A model generated the notes under the pieces. That model was not told the DNA's origin. It did no database searches and saw only the letters and a list, made by a program, of their open reading frames with translations. From positions 1 to 64,000 of the forward strand of contig OZ220471.1 of NCBI GenBank assembly GCA_965115835.1: a stretch of DNA of 64,000 nt, in the 5' to 3' direction. This document shows, piece after piece, positions 45,747 through 54,026 of this stretch. The DNA comes from Foliamicus sp965115835 (lineage in GTDB: Bacteria > Pseudomonadota > Gammaproteobacteria > Steroidobacterales > Foliamicaceae). The position numbers were made by a program, and so were the translations under genes. Within the stretch, counting starts at the first letter, position 1; every line of letters begins with the position of its first letter.

Positions 45747-46418
45747 GTGCTGGACTGCCTCGAACGGGTCACGGGTCCGGATCCCACCCATGCGGTGATC
45801 TGGCTGCACGGGCTGGGTGCGGGCGCGGGGGATTTCTGGCCCATTGTGCCGGAACTCGACTTGCCGCCCGAACCCGTCTGGCGGTTCGTGTTTCCCGATG
45901 CGCCGGTACGCAGCGTGACGGTTAACGGAGGCATGCCCATGCGGGCCTGGTTCGACCTGTATTCGCTCGACCGCGTGCTGCCGGTGGACGGCGCAGGCAT
46001 GGACGCAAGCTGCGAGGCGCTCGAGCAATTGATCGAGCGCGAAGAACAGCGAGGAATCGTCCGGGAGAAAATCGTGCTGGCCGGTTTTTCCCAGGGCGGC
46101 GCGATAGCAGCGCGGACTGCGGTCCTTGCGGGACGCGCCGTGGCGGGAGTGCTCGCGCTGTCCACCTATCTGCCGGCGGAGGCGCCTCTGCGTCCGGGCG
46201 CGGCGGCGGCGGGGCTTTCCTGCTTCGTGGCGCACGGACGCCACGATGAAGTATTGCCGTTCCGTTTGGGTCTTGCGTTGCGCAAGGACCTCGAGGCTGC
46301 CGGCTGTCGCGTTCAGTGGCGCGAGTATGAAATGGGGCACCAGATTTGCGCCCCCGAGATCGCCGATGTGGCCGCGTACCTGCGCGCTGTCGCCGCCGGC
46401 AAGACGGCGACGGAATGA
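45747..46418 (+). CDS. Carboxylesterase / acyl-protein thioesterase-like hydrolase
   Basis: A 223-residue alpha/beta hydrolase of the phospholipase/carboxylesterase family (PF02230 type). The catalytic triad is visible: Ser115 in LAGFSQGGAI, Asp167 in HGRHDEVLP, His198 in MGHQI. The oxyanion region is WLHGLGAGAGDF and the family segment FPDAPVRSVTVNGGMPMRAW precedes the typical WFD. No signal peptide, so cytosolic. Natural substrate unknown. The start is GTG, 24 bp after gltX, so co-transcription is likely. Confidence 0.9.
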   Translation: MLDCLERVTGPDPTHAVIWLHGLGAGAGDFWPIVPELDLPPEPVWRFVFPDAPVRSVTVNGGMPMRAWFDLYSLDRVLPVDGAGMDASCEALEQLIEREEQRGIVREKIVLAGFSQGGAIAARTAVLAGRAVAGVLALSTYLPAEAPLRPGAAAAGLSCFVAHGRHDEVLPFRLGLALRKDLEAAGCRVQWREYEMGHQICAPEIADVAAYLRAVAAGKTATE

Positions 46419-46547
46419 AACCGAACTGACTCATTTCCCGCTTTCAGTCCGGGTACCATAACAGCCGGGTTGTCTTCGGGCGGCGGCGTTTCCCGCCGGG
46501 CATCGGGGCAAATCGGGGCGGGGTGGAGCGGCGCGGACCGGCGCCGC

Positions 46548-47549
46548 ATGGGGGCCTGCTTGGCGCTTTCACTTACCGAAATCTACATGGTGGCCGGCTT
46601 TCTTCTGGCGGCCTACGCGGTCGTTGCCAACGACTCGATCCAGACCCTGGGCACCTTTCTGGCCTCGAATTCCCATCGCCCCTGGTGGGCGCTATGGCTG
46701 TTTGCGGCCGGCATTCTCACCGCCGTTCTGGCCTATGGCTGGTTCTTCCATGACGGCGATGTGTCCTACGGCCGTCTGGCGAAGTTCCCGGTTCCCGAAG
46801 GCGGCCCCAACTGGATCCATGCCATCCCGCCGCTGGCGCTGCTGGTTCTGACGCGCGCCGGCATTCCGGTCAGCACCACCTTCCTGGTGTTGACCGTGTT
46901 CACCATCAGCAACCTCCAGGCCATGCTGATGAAATCCATGCTGGGCTACCTGGTGGCGTTCGCTGTGGCCATCGTTCTTTTCCGTCTGGTATTCCACCGG
47001 GCCACGGAGTATTTCCACCGCACCCGCGAGGATCCCGTGCCCCGTTACTGGGTGGTGTTGCAGTGGGCCTCGACGGCCTTTCTGTGGAGCCAGTGGCTGA
47101 TCCAGGACCTGGCCAATATCTTCGTGTACCTGCCGCGGCAGCTTTCCGTATCCTGGCTGGTGTTCGGCGTATTGGCGCTGATCGCCATGCAGGCGTACAT
47201 CTTCTACACCTTCGGCGGCGTGATCCAGAAGATCGTGCTCTCCAAGACCGACACCACCGACATCCGCGCCGCCACCATCATCGATTTCATCTACGGGCTG
47301 GTCCTGCTGATCTTCAAGGAAGTCAGCAATATCCCCATGAGCACCACCTGGGTATTCCTGGGGCTTCTGGCGGGAAGGGAATTCGCGCTTTCGATGTACC
47401 TGGCGGACACCGGCTTCAGGCGCACCCTGCGCACGGTCGCGATGGATGCGCTCAAGGCGTTGTCCGGTCTGATGGTGAGCATCGTGCTTGCGCTCGCATT
47501 GCCGTTCCTCAACCGGTTACCGTTCGCAGCCAGCCTGTATCCGCCATGA
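46548..47549 (+). CDS. PiT-like multi-pass membrane protein of unknown role
   Basis: A 333-residue protein with about nine hydrophobic segments. Two internal repeats resemble the phosphate permease (PiT) pattern: VVANDSIQTLGTFLAS with GIPVSTTFLVLTVF in the first half, and DLANIFVYLP with NIPMSTTWVFLGLLAGRE in the second, comparable to the ANDVAN and PVSTTH motifs of PiT transporters. The second Asn-Asp motif is altered, so transport of phosphate is uncertain; it could be a related anion carrier. The start is taken at the ATG at 46548; a TTG frame extends to 46470 but that part is Gly/Arg-rich and non-membrane. No phosphate regulon gene is adjacent. Confidence 0.65.
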   Translation: MGACLALSLTEIYMVAGFLLAAYAVVANDSIQTLGTFLASNSHRPWWALWLFAAGILTAVLAYGWFFHDGDVSYGRLAKFPVPEGGPNWIHAIPPLALLVLTRAGIPVSTTFLVLTVFTISNLQAMLMKSMLGYLVAFAVAIVLFRLVFHRATEYFHRTREDPVPRYWVVLQWASTAFLWSQWLIQDLANIFVYLPRQLSVSWLVFGVLALIAMQAYIFYTFGGVIQKIVLSKTDTTDIRAATIIDFIYGLVLLIFKEVSNIPMSTTWVFLGLLAGREFALSMYLADTGFRRTLRTVAMDALKALSGLMVSIVLALALPFLNRLPFAASLYPP

Positions 47550-47642
47550 GGTTTCCGCCCGCCATGCTTTCGCGGCATGGCCACAGCGGCGCTTGACCGC
47601 CTTGCGGGCCGCGCGCGAGATCGAGTCATCCGGGCTGCGCCG

Positions 47643-47767
47643 CGCCAGCAATTCCCGCTAACGATGCAGAGTCGTTCGTTTGGGGCCGAATGCCTGAGCT
47701 TGTGACCATTCAGGCGTTGGACCGGAGCTGATTTTCGAGCATTGTCACGCTTGGCGGGAGTTGCTGG
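47643..47767 (-). mobile_element. MITE-like element, copy C (inverted)
   Basis: 125 bp, the reverse complement of copies A and B. End repeats CCAGCAATTCCCGCTAA (47643-47659) and TTGGCGGGAGTTGCTGG (47751-47767) pair except for two mismatches. It lies between the PiT-like gene and the tRNA-Ala/tRNA-Glu pair. A TACAAT at 47805-47810, just downstream of it, may be the tRNA -10 box. Confidence 0.75.
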
Positions 47768-47825
47768 GCGCGCCGCGCAACTGGCGCGGCGCCTCGCAAG
47801 CGGATACAATTACGCGCCTTGTGGC

Positions 47826-47901
<76 letters not shown>

Positions 47902-47911
47902 GAACCCCGGC

Positions 47912-47986
47912 GTCCCCATCGTCTAGTGGTCAGGACACCGGCCTTTCACGCCGGCAACAGGGGTTCGAATCCCCTTGGGGACGCCA
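47912..47986 (+). tRNA. tRNA-Glu (UUC)
   Basis: 75 bases with encoded CCA. Acceptor GTCCCCA pairs with TGGGGAC, anticodon loop CTTTCAC gives UUC, T-loop TTCGAAT, discriminator G. It lies 10 bases after tRNA-Ala, so the two are probably one transcript. Confidence 0.95.
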
Positions 47987-48056
47987 TTCGTTGGCGTGGG
48001 CGTGGGAATTTCGAGTTGAGCACATGGTGACGGCTTTTCTTGCCGGGGATACTGCG

Positions 48057-48866
48057 ATGGCTGCCAGCGCCTCGAAGTTGTCGGCGGCTCCTTTTCTGGC
48101 GCCGGACGAGCCGCCCCCGTACGAGGTGCTCAGGGGCAAGTCCCTCTCGCCCCAACTGGTCATATGCGACCATGCCAGCGCCCGCATCCCGCAGTCCCTG
48201 CATCGTCTGGGGCTTTTGCCCGAACACCTCGAAAGCCATATCGCGCTCGATATCGGTGCGGGCGATCTGGCCCGCGCGCTCGGCGCGCGCCTGAATGCCA
48301 CGGCGGTGTTTTGCAATTACTCGCGTCTGGTTGTGGACTGCAACCGTGCGGTGACCGACGCCTCCGCCTTTCTCGACGTAAGCGCCGGGATCCCGGTGCC
48401 CGGCAACAGGCGCCTGAGCGAGGAGCAAAAGGAGCAGCGACTGGCCGCCATCTACTACCCCTACCACGAAGCTATCCACAGGGAACAGGAGCGTCTCCGC
48501 AGCGTTGCCGAAGCGCCGGTCCTGATTTCGATCCACAGCTTCACGCGGGTTCTGGAAGGCCAGGACCGGCGCTGGGACTGCGGCGTGTTGTGGGATCTGG
48601 ACGCGCGCATCGCTCGCCCGCTGCTGGATGGCCTGCGGGCCGGCGGCGAACTGTACGTGGGTGATAACGAGCCCTACTCGGGGCGCTACCAGGAAGATTT
48701 CTCCGTGGATCATCACGCCGAGGATCGGCGATTCCCCTACCTTGCGCTGGAGGTGCGCCAGGACCTGCTGGGCGCCCCGGACGCGGTGCAGCGGATGGCC
48801 GACCGCCTCCACAGTGTCTTGCGTCCGATTCTGGACGATCCGCAACTCTATACGTTGCGTCCCTGA
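48057..48866 (+). CDS. N-formylglutamate amidohydrolase family protein
   Basis: A 269-residue metal-dependent hydrolase of the FGase family (PF05013), which releases formate from N-formyl-L-glutamate in some histidine-degradation routes. Seen: LVICDHASARIPQSLHRLGL (putative zinc-ligand region), ALDIGAGDLARALG, CNYSRLVVDCNR, ISIHSFTRVLEG and FSVDHHAE. No histidine utilisation genes are next to it, and many members have unknown substrates. The ATG at 48057 has GGGGA about 8 bases upstream; an in-frame ATG at 48024 with a weaker site is possible. The frame runs open back through the tRNA genes, which is not coding. Confidence 0.87.
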   Translation: MAASASKLSAAPFLAPDEPPPYEVLRGKSLSPQLVICDHASARIPQSLHRLGLLPEHLESHIALDIGAGDLARALGARLNATAVFCNYSRLVVDCNRAVTDASAFLDVSAGIPVPGNRRLSEEQKEQRLAAIYYPYHEAIHREQERLRSVAEAPVLISIHSFTRVLEGQDRRWDCGVLWDLDARIARPLLDGLRAGGELYVGDNEPYSGRYQEDFSVDHHAEDRRFPYLALEVRQDLLGAPDAVQRMADRLHSVLRPILDDPQLYTLRP

Positions 48867-48992
48867 GGCAGGCGCTTCGGAGGAAGTGAAATCGGATCTG
48901 GCCGGGCGCGCGGATGGAAAAACGCCGGACATCTGGGCCATAATTGCAGCGGTGAGACGGATCAAGGCGCGAAGGCGAACAAGGAGCAGCCG

Positions 48993-49481
48993 ATGACAGC
49001 AGAACTCCACCCCAGCAAGATCGATCTGGCCGCATTCACGCGCGAGCGGATGGTTCGATTGCTCAACGCGCGTCTGGCCGATGCCGTGGATCTCGCCGCC
49101 CAGATGAAGCAAGCCCACTGGAACGTGAAAGGTCCCTCCTTCATTGCGCTGCATGAGTTGTTCGACGCCATACACGCCGACACCCTTGCGCAGGTGGACG
49201 ACCTTGCCGAGCGCGTCACCGCTCTCGGCGGCACGGCGCTCGGTACGGTGGCCGTGGCCGCTGCGGAGTCCGGGTTGCCCGGATACCCGCTGGATATCTT
49301 TTCCGGGGGCGATCATGTGGAGGCGGTGAGCACGGCGCTGGCCGCGTTCGGGGCGGGCATACGCGAGGCCGCGGCGGCGGCAGGCGATGCCGGAGACGCC
49401 GATACCGAGGATTTGTTCGTGGAGATTTCGCGTCTGGTGGACAAGAACCTGTGGCTCGTGGAGGCGCACGCCCAGGGTTGA
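48993..49481 (+). CDS. dps: Dps family DNA-binding ferritin
   Basis: A 162-residue dodecameric mini-ferritin that oxidises and stores iron and protects DNA. The ferroxidase ligands are spaced as in known Dps: His42 (AHWNVKG), His54, Asp58, Asp69 and Glu73. The C-terminal helix (FVEISRLVDKNLWLVEAHAQ) is typical. The N-terminus lacks the Lys-rich tail of E. coli Dps, so direct DNA binding may be weak. A CATAAT at 48939-48944 could be the -10 box. Probably induced by stress or starvation, by analogy only. Confidence 0.93.
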   Translation: MTAELHPSKIDLAAFTRERMVRLLNARLADAVDLAAQMKQAHWNVKGPSFIALHELFDAIHADTLAQVDDLAERVTALGGTALGTVAVAAAESGLPGYPLDIFSGGDHVEAVSTALAAFGAGIREAAAAAGDAGDADTEDLFVEISRLVDKNLWLVEAHAQG

Positions 49482-49643
49482 CCGGAGCGCGTCGCCCGGT
49501 TCGGCTGTCGATCTCCGGTTTGCAAGGCTCCGCTGCGTTTGTGGCGGCCCCGGCGATTCCGCGTTATGATTTCCCCCTACCAATAACAGGGCGGGTCGGG
49601 AGCTGTCAGGCGGTCAGGCCGGTCGTCCGGGGAGGCTTTGGGA

Positions 49644-49842
49644 ATGCTGATTCTTACTCGCAGGCCGGGAGAAGCCGTGATCGTTGGCGATAATGTGCGC
49701 ATCGCGGTGCTGGACATTCGCGGCAACCAGGTAAGGCTGGGTGTGGAGGCGCCGCGCGAGGTGGCCGTACATCGCGAAGAGGTGTACCGGCGCATTGCCG
49801 ATGAGCAGCAAGCGGTTACCGGGGACGAGGAAGAGCAGGATC

Positions 49843-49856
<14 letters not shown>
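49644..49856 (+). CDS. csrA: Carbon storage regulator CsrA
   Basis: A 70-residue RNA-binding dimer that controls translation and stability of many messages. The core MLILTRRPGEAVIVGDNVRI and the RNA-contact segment PREVAVHREEVY are conserved. The C-terminal tail is Asp/Glu-rich. The ATG follows GGGGAGG; the TTG six bases earlier is unlikely. The last 14 bases of the gene lie inside tRNA-Ser, a tight overlap in an otherwise classical csrA-tRNA-Ser pair. A TATGAT at 49565-49570 is a possible -10 box. Confidence 0.95.
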
Positions 49857-49936
<80 letters not shown>

Positions 49937-49956
49937 CCTGCACGAGACCAGAGAGA

Positions 49957-52131
49957 GTGCGCGCGGACGTCTTGCGTGATGCCGCGCTGAGCCGCCGGGC
50001 TTTCGTCGCGGCCAGCGGCTCCCTGGCGCTGGCCGTGTGTTTTCCCGCAGGCCGAGCCCGCGAAGCCGGGGGGTTCCGGCCCAGCGTGTGGATCGGGATT
50101 GCCTCCACAGGCGAGGTCTTCTTCACCAGCGACCGCACCGACATGGGGCAGGGGAGCCCCGGAGCGCTGGCGCGCATTGTCGCCGACGAGCTGGAGGCGC
50201 CCTGGGAGCGGGTGCAGCTGACGCGCATGCCTGACAATCCGGCCGTCTGGCCGAGGCGGATGGAAACCAGCGGGAGCGCGTCCATCAGCGATTCCTTCGA
50301 TCTGTTGCGCAAGGCGGCCGCCTCGGCAAGGGAAATGCTCCGGCAAGCGGCGGCCCTGGAGTGGGGTGCCGACCCTGCCGAATGCGCCTGCCGCCAAGGC
50401 GAAGTGATTCATGCGTCCACGGGCTCCCGGCTGGGTTACGGCGTCCTGGCCGTGGCGGCGGCCCGGCTTGAGCCACCGCCGAGCCCCGCCCTCAAGGATC
50501 CGTCCGAATTTCGTCTGATCGGCAAGTCGTACCCCAGGCCGGATATTCCACGCAAGGTGCTGGGCGTTGAAGGCTACGCCAGCGATGTGCGTCTGCCCCG
50601 GCAACTCACTGCCCTGATTGCACGCTCGCCGTGGCCGGGCAGCGTACCGATGCGCCCGCTGTATGACGCCCGGTCGGTGCTGAACCTGCCGGGCGTGGAG
50701 GAGGTCTTCGAAATTCCGGGAGACGAGTACCGTCCGCCGGGCGTCGTGGTGCTGGCCCGTGACTTCTGGACTGCCGGTCAGGTTCGCGCCGCGCTGGACG
50801 TGAAGTGGGTGGCCGCCGGACCGGGAGCGCCTGTCGCCACGGACAGGGGCGCCGAGTTTCGCCGGCGGCTGGTGAGCGGCTTGCGCGAGAACGTGTCGCC
50901 CGCCCGCAGCGAGGGCGACGCCGCCGCGGTTCTCGATCATCCCTCCGCGCGCCGCTTGATCGCGCAGTACGAGGTTCCGTTCCTGCACCACGCGACCATG
51001 GAGCCGATGAATTGCACTGCCGATGTGAACGCGAATCGATGCGAGGTATGGGCGCCAACCCAGGCGCAGACGGACGCGCAAGAGGTTGCTGCGAGGCTTG
51101 CGGGTTTGCCGCCCGAGGCCGTGCGCATTTACACGCCTCCCCTGGGCGGCGGATTCGGACGCCGCGCGGAGACCGACTTCGTGGCCGAAGCGGTGCTTGC
51201 GTCCCGCCATGCGGGCCGACCGGTAAAGGTAATGTGGACGCGCGAGGACGACATGCAGCACGGCTATTTCCGCCCGGCGGCAATCAGCCGGCTGGACGCG
51301 GCGCTGGATGAGGCCGGCGGGCTCCTGGCCTGGCGCCAGCGCATTTCCGCGCCGTCCATCCTTCGCCAGATGCGCGGGATCGAAATGAGTGCGGACCCCA
51401 CAGCGCTGGGCGGCGCGGTGGATTTCCCGTACCGGTCGCCGAACGTCGAAGTGTCGTATGCTGCGCCCCGGGCGCCTGTCAACGTGGGCTTCTGGCGCTC
51501 CGTTGCCCATTCCTACAACTGCTTTTTTGTCGAGACCTTTGCCGATGAACTGGCCTTCGAAGCCGGTCGCGACCCCTATGCGTTTCGTCTGTCGCTGTTG
51601 CCGCAGGGGTCGCGCATGGCAGCGGTGCTCACCATGGCGGCGCAGGAGGCCAACTGGGGGAACCCCCTGCCGCCGGGCAGCGGCAGGGGAATCGCCTGCT
51701 CCTCCTGTTACGGCGCCTTCGTGGCCCAGGTGGCCCGGGTCTCGCAGCGGGAGGGGCAGTTGCGTGTGGACCGCATCGACTGCGCCGTGGACTGCGGGCT
51801 GGCGGTGGACCCCGCCACCACCAGGGCCCAGATCAGCGGCGGGATCATCTACGGTCTGACCGCTGCCTTGCATGGCCGCATGCGCCTTGGCCCCGAGGGC
51901 GTCGAGGAACGGAATTTCGACAGCTACAGGATGTTGACCCTGCGCGACACGCCCGAGATCCGGGTGCATATCGTCAACAGCGGCCAGCCACCCGGCGGCA
52001 TTGGCGAGATCGGTGTTCCGCCGGTGGCGCCGGCAGTGGGCAACGCTGCCTTCGCCGCGCTGGGCAAGCGCTTGCGCAGGCTGCCCTTCGAGCTCCAGGC
52101 GCAGGCGGCCACACCCCGCCCGTCGCCATGA
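49957..52131 (+). CDS. Molybdopterin-binding dehydrogenase subunit (xanthine oxidase family)
   Basis: A 724-residue large subunit of the IorB type (isoquinoline 1-oxidoreductase beta-like), which hydroxylates aldehydes or N-heterocycles at a molybdenum-cytosine-dinucleotide centre. The N-terminus has a twin-arginine signal (SRRAFVAASG), so folded export to the periplasm is expected. Further blocks: TDMGQGSPGALARIVADEL, LLGVEGYASDVRLP-like substrate domain region, FLHHATMEPMN, PPLGGGFGRRAETDF (cofactor loop) and GQPPGGIGEIGVPP near the active-site Glu. No partner [2Fe-2S] subunit is adjacent. The GTG at 49957 is the first start after tRNA-Ser; GTG at 49969 is an alternative. It overlaps the next gene by ATGA. 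Confidence 0.88.
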   Translation: MRADVLRDAALSRRAFVAASGSLALAVCFPAGRAREAGGFRPSVWIGIASTGEVFFTSDRTDMGQGSPGALARIVADELEAPWERVQLTRMPDNPAVWPRRMETSGSASISDSFDLLRKAAASAREMLRQAAALEWGADPAECACRQGEVIHASTGSRLGYGVLAVAAARLEPPPSPALKDPSEFRLIGKSYPRPDIPRKVLGVEGYASDVRLPRQLTALIARSPWPGSVPMRPLYDARSVLNLPGVEEVFEIPGDEYRPPGVVVLARDFWTAGQVRAALDVKWVAAGPGAPVATDRGAEFRRRLVSGLRENVSPARSEGDAAAVLDHPSARRLIAQYEVPFLHHATMEPMNCTADVNANRCEVWAPTQAQTDAQEVAARLAGLPPEAVRIYTPPLGGGFGRRAETDFVAEAVLASRHAGRPVKVMWTREDDMQHGYFRPAAISRLDAALDEAGGLLAWRQRISAPSILRQMRGIEMSADPTALGGAVDFPYRSPNVEVSYAAPRAPVNVGFWRSVAHSYNCFFVETFADELAFEAGRDPYAFRLSLLPQGSRMAAVLTMAAQEANWGNPLPPGSGRGIACSSCYGAFVAQVARVSQREGQLRVDRIDCAVDCGLAVDPATTRAQISGGIIYGLTAALHGRMRLGPEGVEERNFDSYRMLTLRDTPEIRVHIVNSGQPPGGIGEIGVPPVAPAVGNAAFAALGKRLRRLPFELQAQAATPRPSP

Positions 52132-54026
52132 ATGCCGCTGTACCGGCGCGCGCCGGGCTGGCGGTGCTTGCGGCCCTGCTCATGGCCGGCTGTCAGGCCC
52201 CCGACTCCGCGTCCCACGCGAAATCTCCCATCCGCTTCGTGGAGCAGGCCAGGGAGCGCGGAATCGCCGATATCGGGCTGGATGGCGCCGGAGTGGCGTT
52301 CAGCGACTACGACGGCGATGGCGATGCCGATCTCTACATCACCAACAACGACGGCGGAACCGTCGGCCTGGACTTCCATAACCGCCTGTGGGAAAACGAC
52401 GGCAGCGGTCATTTCAGGGATGTGGCTGCCAGGCGCAAGGTAGCCAACGAGGGCGGTCTGGGGCGTGGCGTCAGCTTCGGCGACTACGATCTCGACGGCG
52501 ACGACGACCTGATCGTGGCCAATATGCAATCGGGCGCGCGCGATGGCTACGACCCCCCGGTGACGCTTTATCGCAGCCTGCTGGCGGAGACTGGAAGCCC
52601 GGGATTCCGGGATGCGACCGGCGAAGCCGGGCTGATGCGCCATGGCGTTCGCGAGGACGAGTCCAACGAAGGCATTACGGCCACTTCGGGCGGGGTGGGC
52701 TTTGGCGACTACGACGGCGACGGCCTGCTGGATCTCGTGTGGCGCTCCACCGACTACGATGTGGATCAGGCGCTGTTCCGCAACATCGGCGGCGGCGAGT
52801 TCGAGGATGTCACCCGGTTTGCCGGGACGCGCCTGCTGGAGAGCGTCAGGGAGGCGAACAGCCAGGGGTCGCCGGGCTGGTTCGATTTCGACCACGATGG
52901 CGACCTGGATCTGCTCTCGCCCAACGAAGGCGCTCCCAATGTGCTGTTCATGAACACCGGCGACGGTCGTTTTGCGGATATCACCCGCTCCAGGCGTCCG
53001 CCTTCCGGCTGGGCCTTTCTCAACCCGGGCAACGCCAATGGCGTATGCCTGGGCGATGTGGACAACGACGGCGACATCGATGCCTATTTGCCCAATGCCG
53101 ATCAGGCCAACCGGCTGGTGCGCAACGACTATGCGGAAACCGGCGCGGCCGGCTTCACCGACATCACCCCGGTCTCGGGCGCCGGCGACCCGGGCGGCGC
53201 CCGAGGTTGCACGATGGCCGACTACGACAATGACGGCTGGCTGGATATCTACGTCAGCAACGGCGGTCCGTCCAACGTGCTGATCAACGACATCGTGGAG
53301 GACATGCCTTCCTTCGTGCAGTTCTACATCGCGGTGGAGCCCGCAATGAATACGCTGCTTCGCAACAACGGCGACGGCGCGTTTTCCGACGTGACGGCAG
53401 GTTCGGGCGCGGAAGGCATGAGCATTGGCGCGGGCGTGGCCAGCGGGGATGTCAACGACGACGGTTTTGCCGACATTGTGGGCACGGCCCGCACCTTTTA
53501 CAACCGTGGCCGGATGCTGTCGGAGCCGCAGCGCAATTTCCTGTGGCTCAACCAGGGCAACGGCAATCACTGGATCAAGGTGCGCCTCGACGGCCAGCGT
53601 CTCAACGCGCGTATCCGCGTGGTTTCCGGCGATCTGGTCCAGTGGCGCGAGATCTTCTCCTCGACCGGCTACAACTCGGTGGACGAACCGGCGCCGATTT
53701 TCGGCCTGGGCGGGCGGGATCGCGTGGATCGCGTGGATGTGTGCTGGGCCGACGGTCGCGTGCAGACCGTGCTGGATCCGCCCGTGGATCAGGCGCTTCG
53801 CGTGGCCGTCGAGGATGCCGTTTCCCCGCCGGGCGCGGCCAGCCAGACCGCCACGGCGGCCACGATCAGCACCGCTTGCGCGCCGGCTACCAGCAGGAAC
53901 GGAGCCCAGGGCGTCGCCGCGCTGAAAAGCGCACCGCCGGCCCCGGCCGCCAGGATGATTCCCGCCGAGCCGAACATGCTCATCAGGCCGATGACGGCGC
54001 CGCGTTCGCGCGGCGGGGCTTCCTGA
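52128..54026 (+). CDS. VCBS-repeat/ASPIC (CRTAC1-like) lipoprotein
   Basis: A 632-residue predicted lipoprotein (lipobox LMAGC at about 19-23). Multiple FG-GAP/VCBS repeats carry calcium-binding Asp motifs such as FSDYDGDGDADLYITNND, FGDYDLDGDDDLIVAN, FDFDHDGDLDLLSPNE and MADYDNDGWLDIYVSNGG, the fold of a beta-propeller. An ASPIC/UnbV domain follows (GNGNHWIKVRLDG at about 480, RVDVCWADGRVQTVLDP). After about residue 565 the sequence is low-complexity and antisense to the MFS gene, so the original stop was probably lost; the overlap is 238 bp. It is coupled to the molybdopterin subunit through ATGA. Function unknown; extracellular binding inferred. Confidence 0.82.
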   Translation: MNAAVPARAGLAVLAALLMAGCQAPDSASHAKSPIRFVEQARERGIADIGLDGAGVAFSDYDGDGDADLYITNNDGGTVGLDFHNRLWENDGSGHFRDVAARRKVANEGGLGRGVSFGDYDLDGDDDLIVANMQSGARDGYDPPVTLYRSLLAETGSPGFRDATGEAGLMRHGVREDESNEGITATSGGVGFGDYDGDGLLDLVWRSTDYDVDQALFRNIGGGEFEDVTRFAGTRLLESVREANSQGSPGWFDFDHDGDLDLLSPNEGAPNVLFMNTGDGRFADITRSRRPPSGWAFLNPGNANGVCLGDVDNDGDIDAYLPNADQANRLVRNDYAETGAAGFTDITPVSGAGDPGGARGCTMADYDNDGWLDIYVSNGGPSNVLINDIVEDMPSFVQFYIAVEPAMNTLLRNNGDGAFSDVTAGSGAEGMSIGAGVASGDVNDDGFADIVGTARTFYNRGRMLSEPQRNFLWLNQGNGNHWIKVRLDGQRLNARIRVVSGDLVQWREIFSSTGYNSVDEPAPIFGLGGRDRVDRVDVCWADGRVQTVLDPPVDQALRVAVEDAVSPPGAASQTATAATISTACAPATSRNGAQGVAALKSAPPAPAARMIPAEPNMLIRPMTAPRSRGGAS

